A DNA stretch of 33,892 nucleotides, from NCBI RefSeq assembly GCF_002975175.1, contig NZ_PCNZ01000033.1, positions 1 through 33,892 of the forward strand. Reading direction: 5' to 3'. Origin of the DNA: Bacillus sp. MYb209. GTDB lineage: Bacteria; Bacillota; Bacilli; Bacillales; Bacillaceae_G. The notes under the pieces are model-generated. The model was not told where the DNA came from and ran no database searches. It saw only the letters and a list, made by a program, of their open reading frames with translations. Positions 29,514 to 33,892 of the stretch are shown one piece after another; the first letter of the stretch is position 1, and each line of letters starts with the position of its first letter. The position numbers and the translations under genes were made by a program.

Positions 29514-30534
29514 AGAAGAATTTAGTCATCATATCAATGATATTCCAATGCCAGAAGATCAGTTAATTCAGAGAGAAAGAGCAGCAGTGCTACAAGCTAA
29601 GAAAAATCAATACCGCAGAAAAAAAACAATCAAGTATTCTAGCCTTGTTGCTTGTGGAATATGCGTTTCTCTTTTAGGTTGTGGATTCATTTCCCCTGCT
29701 ATGGCGAAGACATTATCGGGTATTCCAGTTATTGGATCCATTTATACTCAATTTAATGATATTGCTTCGGATAAAATTGAAAAGGATGAGCTTGCTACAT
29801 CAATCGAGAGACAAGATACCCATAGTGGTTTAACGATGAATGTGAAAGAAGCTGTTTATGATGGTGGACGTTTAGTTGTTACGGTGGAATACAAAGGAGA
29901 AAATACGATTTCCAATAGCAATGAAGAGAAAGCTGGATTTAGTTATGTAACCATTAATGGGAAAGAAGTCCGACCTGCAATTGGTTCTACTTCACAGAAG
30001 TCAAAAGGACGAAACACCATTATTGAGCAGCATGAATTCACTCTGGCTAATTACGGTGAATTTGGTGATAAAATTGATGTTTCCGTCCATGGGGAAGATT
30101 TATTTAGAAAAACAGGAACATGGAACGTAGCATTTCCTCTTGCAAAAGTTGAAGATAAGATTCATAAATTCACCCCTAATATAAAAACATTAACGAAAGA
30201 TAATCTGTATGCATTAACAGTAGACCAAGTGACCTTTTCTTCACTTTCAACGAGGATTGATTTGACCTTTGATTACCCAAAAGAAATGGAAGATAATGAC
30301 GGTTGGCCAGCACTTGATTATACTGTGACTGATGATAATGGAAAAATATATGAAGAAGGCAGCTTGCAAGTTGGTAGCACGGGACTATACGGACACCATA
30401 TTGTTTTAGCTCTTCCACCAATGGATAATCCTCCAAAATCCTTAACAATTGAACCTACGTATCTTAGTGGTCCAAATAATACATTAAAAAATGGAGGTGC
30501 TGAAGATTTGAAAATGACTGTTTTGCTACAATAA
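29506..30534 (+). CDS. Membrane anti-sigma factor with DUF4179 (and DUF5643-like) domain
   Basis: A 342-residue single-pass membrane protein. The N-terminal ~40 residues face the cytoplasm and should hold the sigma factor. The membrane helix is YSSLVACGICVSLLGCGFIS at about 44-63, with AMAKTLSGIPVIGSIYTQFN as the DUF4179 signature. The outer part is beta-rich (NVKEAVYDGGRLVVTVEYKG; VDQVTFSSLSTRIDLTFDYP) and probably senses an envelope signal. Its start overlaps the end of the sigma gene, so both are made in step. The usual release route would be regulated proteolysis; the trigger is unknown. Confidence 0.88.
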   Translation: MNKEEFSHHINDIPMPEDQLIQRERAAVLQAKKNQYRRKKTIKYSSLVACGICVSLLGCGFISPAMAKTLSGIPVIGSIYTQFNDIASDKIEKDELATSIERQDTHSGLTMNVKEAVYDGGRLVVTVEYKGENTISNSNEEKAGFSYVTINGKEVRPAIGSTSQKSKGRNTIIEQHEFTLANYGEFGDKIDVSVHGEDLFRKTGTWNVAFPLAKVEDKIHKFTPNIKTLTKDNLYALTVDQVTFSSLSTRIDLTFDYPKEMEDNDGWPALDYTVTDDNGKIYEEGSLQVGSTGLYGHHIVLALPPMDNPPKSLTIEPTYLSGPNNTLKNGGAEDLKMTVLLQ

Positions 30535-30656
30535 TTGAAGGATTTTGTTAGGTTTCTATGTCTATTGATTGCTAATAAGTGACGTTATGTTAATTTGACG
30601 TGTATGGAAAAAACATCGCTATCAAGCTAAGATAAATTTGTATCCATATAATCAAA

Positions 30657-30704
30657 AAAACGCTATTCTTTTTGTAGAAATATACAGAAAGGATGGCGTT
30701 TTTG
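30657..30704 (+). promoter_or_regulatory. IS231 leader inverted repeat covering the ribosome site
   Basis: AAAACGCTATTCTTTTTGTA pairs with TACAGAAAGGATGGCGTTTT. The right arm includes the ribosome site AGAAAGGA. In transcripts that enter from outside, the stem would hide it, a known safeguard of IS231 and other IS elements. The same leader is found at 1040, 17824 (reverse) and 33388. Confidence 0.8.
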
Positions 30705-32135
30705 ATGAATTCTATCATTTCAAATGAACTGAATCTTTTCGCACAAGAGCTACAATACCTTTTATCTCCAGTAGTCCTACAAGATATCGCCAAACAAGTT
30801 GGCTTTGTAAGGCGATCTAGTAAGTATCAAGCAAACGAACTCATTGCTCTTTGCGTATGGCTCAGTCAAGAAATCGCTAGCACATCACTTACACAATTGT
30901 GTGGTCAGTTAGAAGCCTCAACTGGGGTATTGATGAGCTCAGAAGGATTGAATCAACGCTTTAATCCAGCAGCTGTCGCATTTCTTCGAGAAGTCTTTAC
31001 TTCTCTTCTCACACAAAAACTCTGTTCAAATCACTCGCTTTCTGCACATATGATCTCTACTTTCAATCGTATTCGTATTTTAGATGCAACAGTGTTTCAA
31101 CTGCCTGACCATTTCGCCACTGACTATCAGGGTTCAGGTGGGAGTAGTAATACGGCAGGCGTGAAAATCCAATTGGAATATGATTTACTTAGTGGTCAAT
31201 TCCTTAACGTGCAGCTTGGACCAGGAAAGAATAATGACAAAACATACGGTACCATCTGCCTTGAAACCGTAGAGGCGGACGATTTGTGTTTACGTGATCT
31301 TGGTTACTTCGATTTAGGAGACTTACAAACCATTCATGATAAAGAGGCTTACTATATCTCGCGGTTGAAGTTGAATACACGCATTTATATCAAGAACCCT
31401 GAACCAGAATACTTCAACAATGGTACGTTAAAAAAGCAAACAGAATACATCCAACTTGATATGACACAAATGATGTCTGGTCTAATCCCTGGCGAAACGA
31501 TAGAAATCCTCGAGGCATACATTGGCCAAAATCAGAAGCTTCCAGCACGTGTCATTATCCATCGTTTAACCGATGATCAAACGCAAGCACGCCTGAAAAA
31601 CCAAGCGATACGTGAAAAGAAAAAAGGCATTGTCATGAAGGATAAAAGTAAACGTTTAATGGGTATGAATGTATATATCACGAACACGTCTCTAGACGGA
31701 GTACCAACGAACTACGTGCACTCATTGTATTCACTTCGTTGGCAGATTGAAATTTTGTTTAAAACGTGGAAGTCATTTTTTGAAATTGATGAATGTAAAA
31801 ATATTAAAAGAGAACGCCTAGAGTGCCATTTATATGGACAACTAATCGGCATTCTCCTCTGTTCTTCTACGATGTTTCAAATGCGACAGTTTCTGCTTGA
31901 AAAGACAAAGCAGGAGCTGAGTGAATACAAAGCGATTTATATGATTAAAGATTACTTTCCGTTACTGTTTCAAGCGATAGCCGTTGGCACAGAAGAACTT
32001 TTAAAAATTTTACATCGTCTTTATCTGCTGCTCAAAAAGAACGGTCGTAAATGTCATCGGTATAAGAAGATGACCGTCTTTGATATTCTAGGGGTTGTGT
32101 ATAAAATGACGGTGAAGCATAGACAAGCTGCCTAG
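30705..32135 (+). CDS. IS231-type transposase (IS4 family, DDE)
   Basis: A 476-residue enzyme that cuts and pastes IS231-ended DNA. The catalytic residues are all present: Asp127 (RILDATVFQL), Asp198 (LCLRDLGYFDL) and Glu349 in the YREK signature (YSLRWQIEILFKTWK). The length fits IS231 transposases (about 478). ATG at 30705 is chosen because the ribosome site AGAAAGGA precedes it at workable spacing; an in-frame ATG at 30693 overlaps that site. As the only complete transposase of this type in the window, it is the natural driver for the miniature elements and cassette. Confidence 0.95.
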   Translation: MNSIISNELNLFAQELQYLLSPVVLQDIAKQVGFVRRSSKYQANELIALCVWLSQEIASTSLTQLCGQLEASTGVLMSSEGLNQRFNPAAVAFLREVFTSLLTQKLCSNHSLSAHMISTFNRIRILDATVFQLPDHFATDYQGSGGSSNTAGVKIQLEYDLLSGQFLNVQLGPGKNNDKTYGTICLETVEADDLCLRDLGYFDLGDLQTIHDKEAYYISRLKLNTRIYIKNPEPEYFNNGTLKKQTEYIQLDMTQMMSGLIPGETIEILEAYIGQNQKLPARVIIHRLTDDQTQARLKNQAIREKKKGIVMKDKSKRLMGMNVYITNTSLDGVPTNYVHSLYSLRWQIEILFKTWKSFFEIDECKNIKRERLECHLYGQLIGILLCSSTMFQMRQFLLEKTKQELSEYKAIYMIKDYFPLLFQAIAVGTEELLKILHRLYLLLKKNGRKCHRYKKMTVFDILGVVYKMTVKHRQAA

Positions 32136-32252
32136 CGAAAAAATCACGTTTTAATAGGCTTCTTTAGTATGCCTACTTTTCTATCAATTGCTAGATATGG
32201 AACAAGGATCGTTTTATATCTAGTAATTTACTTGGTTAGCTTGATGGGCATG

Positions 32253-32539
32253 GGGTCCCGCCAACATAACGCGAATTTCGTACGCTAAGGAATTTTTCAT
32301 TTGAAAAACTTGGTTTTTCCGTACGTTAAGAAGGTTCCATAAACGGTATTTGATGTTTGATATGATACTTTGTTTTTGATAATGAGTTTTGGAACTGGAT
32401 TTTAAACATATTTCAGTCAGTTTTGATAGTTATAAATAAAGTTCCTTAAACGACCGTTTTCGGTTCTTATCACACAACCCTTGTTATATCAGTGGTTGTA
32501 GCCTTAGCGTACAGAATCTGCGAAATGTTGGTGCTACCC
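32253..32539. other. Intergenic stretch between IS231 and a miniature element
   Basis: No gene. It is filled almost entirely by the inverted-repeat unit described at 32271-32522. Confidence 0.4.
32271..32522. repeat. About 250-bp unit with inverted GTACGCTAAGG ends
   Basis: The left edge GCGAATTTCGTACGCTAAGG (32271-32290) and right edge CCTTAGCGTACAGAATCTGC (32502-32521) are imperfect inverted repeats. A related motif, CCGTACGTTAAGAAGG, lies inside at 32319-32334, and a single copy lies at 16952-16970. No open frame. It is probably another miniature element or a protein-binding site family of unknown kind. Confidence 0.45.
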
Positions 32540-32656
32540 CATGCCTATCAAGCTAAAATTTTATAGTACCCCCAGAACGAAATTTTGTACTAACTTGTAA
32601 CAAAATGCTCATTTTTTCGTTTTGAGGTATTTGCATTTCTTAGCTTGATAGTGATG
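32540..32656. repeat. IS231-type miniature element, subfamily I
   Basis: A 117-bp element from CATGCCTATCAAGCTAAAAT to TTAGCTTGATAGTGATG. It is very similar throughout to the copy at 23350-23467. The 11-base flanks TGGTGCTACCC and GGGGGGTACCC agree at 8 positions, possibly a worn target duplication. Its right edge cuts into a small gene. Confidence 0.85.
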
Positions 32657-32671
32657 GGGGGGTACCCCTAC

Positions 32672-32760
32672 TAGAAAAATTGTCTCCGCGTGAACGTGAA
32701 GAACTTGAAAAATTTAAAAAAGAAGCAAGTATCTCTAAACTAGAGGAAAGTAAAAAATAA
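32672..32760 (+). pseudogene. C-terminal stub of a small charged protein
   Basis: The frame after the miniature element reads LEKLSPREREELEKFKKEAS then ISKLEESKK, stop. A highly charged helical tail without a start codon, its front lost to the element. Family unknown. Confidence 0.5.
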
Positions 32761-32763
32761 AGA

Positions 32764-32820
32764 AAAGAGGTTGCCCCAAAGTAACTATTCAGCGACTTTT
32801 GGGACAACCTCTTCTTTTTG
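32764..32820 (+). terminator. Terminator after the gene stub
   Basis: AAGAGGTTG-CCCCAAAGT / ACTTTTGGG-ACAACCTCTT with TCTTTTTG following. A long, strong stem. Confidence 0.85.
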
Positions 32821-32907
32821 TTGTAGATTTTAAAGAAAATTTAGAATAAAATAAAAATATGGTCACCTACCTATTATTCACTAATAAAAAGAAAAGGGGG
32901 TAGCGAA

Positions 32908-33192
32908 ATGCACTTGAAGTATGGGAAGCACATTAATATATTATCTATTATTTTGACTTTGTTCTCTTTTTTCGCAATTTTAAGTTTCTCTACCTGGTTG
33001 AGTGGATATTCAATTCCCAACATTTCTACAATGCTTAAGGTAACAATGTTGAGTGCATTTATTCTTGGAATTATAGGGTTTAGACAAGAGAAAAGCGCAC
33101 TAGCGATTATAATTATGGGAATATGTGCCTTTGCTCTAGTCGTTCTATATATTTATGCGGTTATAAGTTTTCTTGAGCATCCAACACCATAA
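32908..33192 (+). CDS. Small membrane protein, unknown function
   Basis: A 94-residue protein with three membrane helices at about 10-28 (ILSIILTLFSFFAILSFS), 43-57 (VTMLSAFILGIIGF) and 64-87 (ALAIIIMGICAFALVVLYIY). Start ATG at 32908 follows AAAGGGGG. It is monocistronic between a terminator and an IS231 copy. No family recognised. Confidence 0.7.
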   Translation: MHLKYGKHINILSIILTLFSFFAILSFSTWLSGYSIPNISTMLKVTMLSAFILGIIGFRQEKSALAIIIMGICAFALVVLYIYAVISFLEHPTP

Positions 33193-33343
33193 AAAAGGGC
33201 TTCTTCTAATGAATGAGTGCTAAATCCAAGAATTGATTTTTGGGGTGTTATTTTCATGATCTTTTACAATGATATATGGAACTCCTTGTACGTTAAAGGA
33301 ATTATACTTTTCTTTTCCTTCTGGGGTATTAGGGGTACCACCC

Positions 33344-33892
33344 CATCGCTATCAACCTAATAAAAAGAAATGCCCCCTAAAATGAAAAAATACGTTATTC
33401 TTTCTGTAGAATCATAGGAAAGGATGGCGTTTTTTATGTCTGTTTCTGTGTCTGACGAATTACAACTATTTGCTCAAGAGATTCAAAGTTTTTTATCTCC
33501 AAATACCTTACGGGATCTTGCTAGAGATGTTGGTTTTGTACAACGAACCAGTAAGTACCAAGCAAAAGATTTAGTAGCTTTATGTGTATGGGTGAGCCAA
33601 AATGTAGCTATGACTTCTTTAACTCAGTTATCTAGCTGTTTAGAAGCATCAACAGCAGTACTCATCAGTCCTGAGGGACTGAATCAACGATTTAATAAGG
33701 CGGCCGTCCAACTTTTACAACACCTACTAGCCGAACTACTAAGCAAAAAAATGGCCGCATCTATGCCGATTTCTTCTCCATACACTTCTGTTTTCAAGCG
33801 TATTCGTATTTTAGATTCAACTGCATTTCAACTCCCGGATGTATTTTCATCGGTTTATCCAGGTGCAGGAGGATGCAGCCATACAGCTGGGA
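33344..33892 (+). mobile_element. Second IS231-type element, left part (runs off the window)
   Basis: The left end CATCGCTATCAACCTAAT at 33344 has an AGGGGTACCACCC flank. The leader hairpin (33388-33435) and the transposase N-terminus follow. The leader and end match the copy at 30614, but the protein differs clearly, so it is a different IS231 isoform. Confidence 0.9.
33436..33892 (+). CDS. IS231-type transposase, N-terminal part (runs off the window)
   Basis: Starts MSVSVSDELQLFAQEIQSFL at ATG 33436 behind GAAAGGATGG and stays open to the window edge (152 codons). It contains the first catalytic Asp (RIRILDSTAFQLPD). Compared with the copy at 30705 many positions differ (for example LAELLSKKMAASMPISSPYT), so it is a separate isoform and not a recent duplicate. 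Whether the gene is complete cannot be seen. Confidence 0.9.
   Translation, partial: MSVSVSDELQLFAQEIQSFLSPNTLRDLARDVGFVQRTSKYQAKDLVALCVWVSQNVAMTSLTQLSSCLEASTAVLISPEGLNQRFNKAAVQLLQHLLAELLSKKMAASMPISSPYTSVFKRIRILDSTAFQLPDVFSSVYPGAGGCSHTAG

Larger units (their letters stand above)
30614..32252 (+). mobile_element. Complete IS231-type insertion sequence (IS4 family)
   Basis: A 1639-bp element from CATCGCTATCAAGCTAAGAT at 30614 to GGTTAGCTTGATGGGCATG ending at 32252, of the usual IS231 size. It carries one intact transposase gene. The flanks (GTATGGAAAAAA and GGGGTCCCGCC) differ, so this copy has no target duplication and its left and right halves may come from different insertions. Confidence 0.92.

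Noticed and set aside
12580-33344. Regularly recurring CATCGCTATCAAGCTAA-type sequences as a possible CRISPR-like array
   Set aside because: Spacing runs from 100 bp to several kb, copies are in both orientations and form pairs as inverted ends; this is a transposable element family.

Overview
The window looks like accessory DNA from the Bacillus cereus group, most plausibly B. thuringiensis or B. cereus, either plasmid or a mobile-element-rich chromosomal region. The evidence is low GC, strong GGAGG ribosome sites, IS231-type elements with their typical 20-bp ends, IS240-like (IS6 family) ends, a ColA-type collagenase behind a perfect PlcR box, and SLH-domain surface enzymes. No rRNA, tRNA or CRISPR array was seen.

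Layout. 1-623: 5' part of a membrane-anchored L,D-transpeptidase/peptidoglycan-binding protein. 1.0-1.7 kb: dead IS231 remnant and a 183-bp element with IS240-type ends. 2.1-5.6 kb: SLH/SH3 amidase and secreted GH5 glycanase, separated by an IS66 scrap. 5.9-8.3 kb: IS231 ends, truncated IS3 orfA, a short tyrosine recombinase, and an IS240-like element with a broken transposase. 8.4-12.1 kb: two paralogous unknown proteins in inverted orientation around an SLH/transglutaminase-like protein, plus an IS200/IS605-derived element that keeps omega-RNA-like sequence but no tnpB. 12.7-14.5 kb: DUF2304, GT2 glycosyltransferase and GtrA, a lipid-linked sugar modification set. 14.6-16.2 kb: decayed genes and a putative glycosyltransferase pair. 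16.35-17.9 kb: an IS231-ended cassette carrying a histidine phosphatase. 17.9-22.1 kb: DedA protein and collagenase. 23.2-24.1 kb: IS231-type miniature elements sitting on broken genes. 24.2-27.1 kb: a one-strand row of toxin-tip fragments and immunity-type genes. 27.2-28.7 kb: a 26-residue hydrophobic peptide with a promoter containing a cre site, a structured segment, and a broken bacteriocin-like gene with a small membrane protein. 28.9-30.5 kb: ECF sigma factor and its membrane anti-sigma factor. 30.6-32.3 kb: complete IS231. 33.3 kb to the end: the start of a second IS231.

How it fits together. The strongest overall pattern is that nearly every functional module is bordered by an IS231-type end (about 17 sites). 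Several are miniature elements of 117-130 bp in two sequence subfamilies, and one copy retains a near-perfect 11-bp target duplication. The region reads as a mosaic assembled by IS231-type mobile cassettes. Within it, secreted functions dominate: cell-wall hydrolase, glycanase, collagenase, transglutaminase-like protein and small peptides. Remnants of contact or secreted-toxin competition systems are also present. The most interesting candidates for new biology are the toxin/immunity row at 24.2-27.1 kb and the peptide/bacteriocin-like stretch at 27.2-28.6 kb with its repeated 30-bp palindromic sites.
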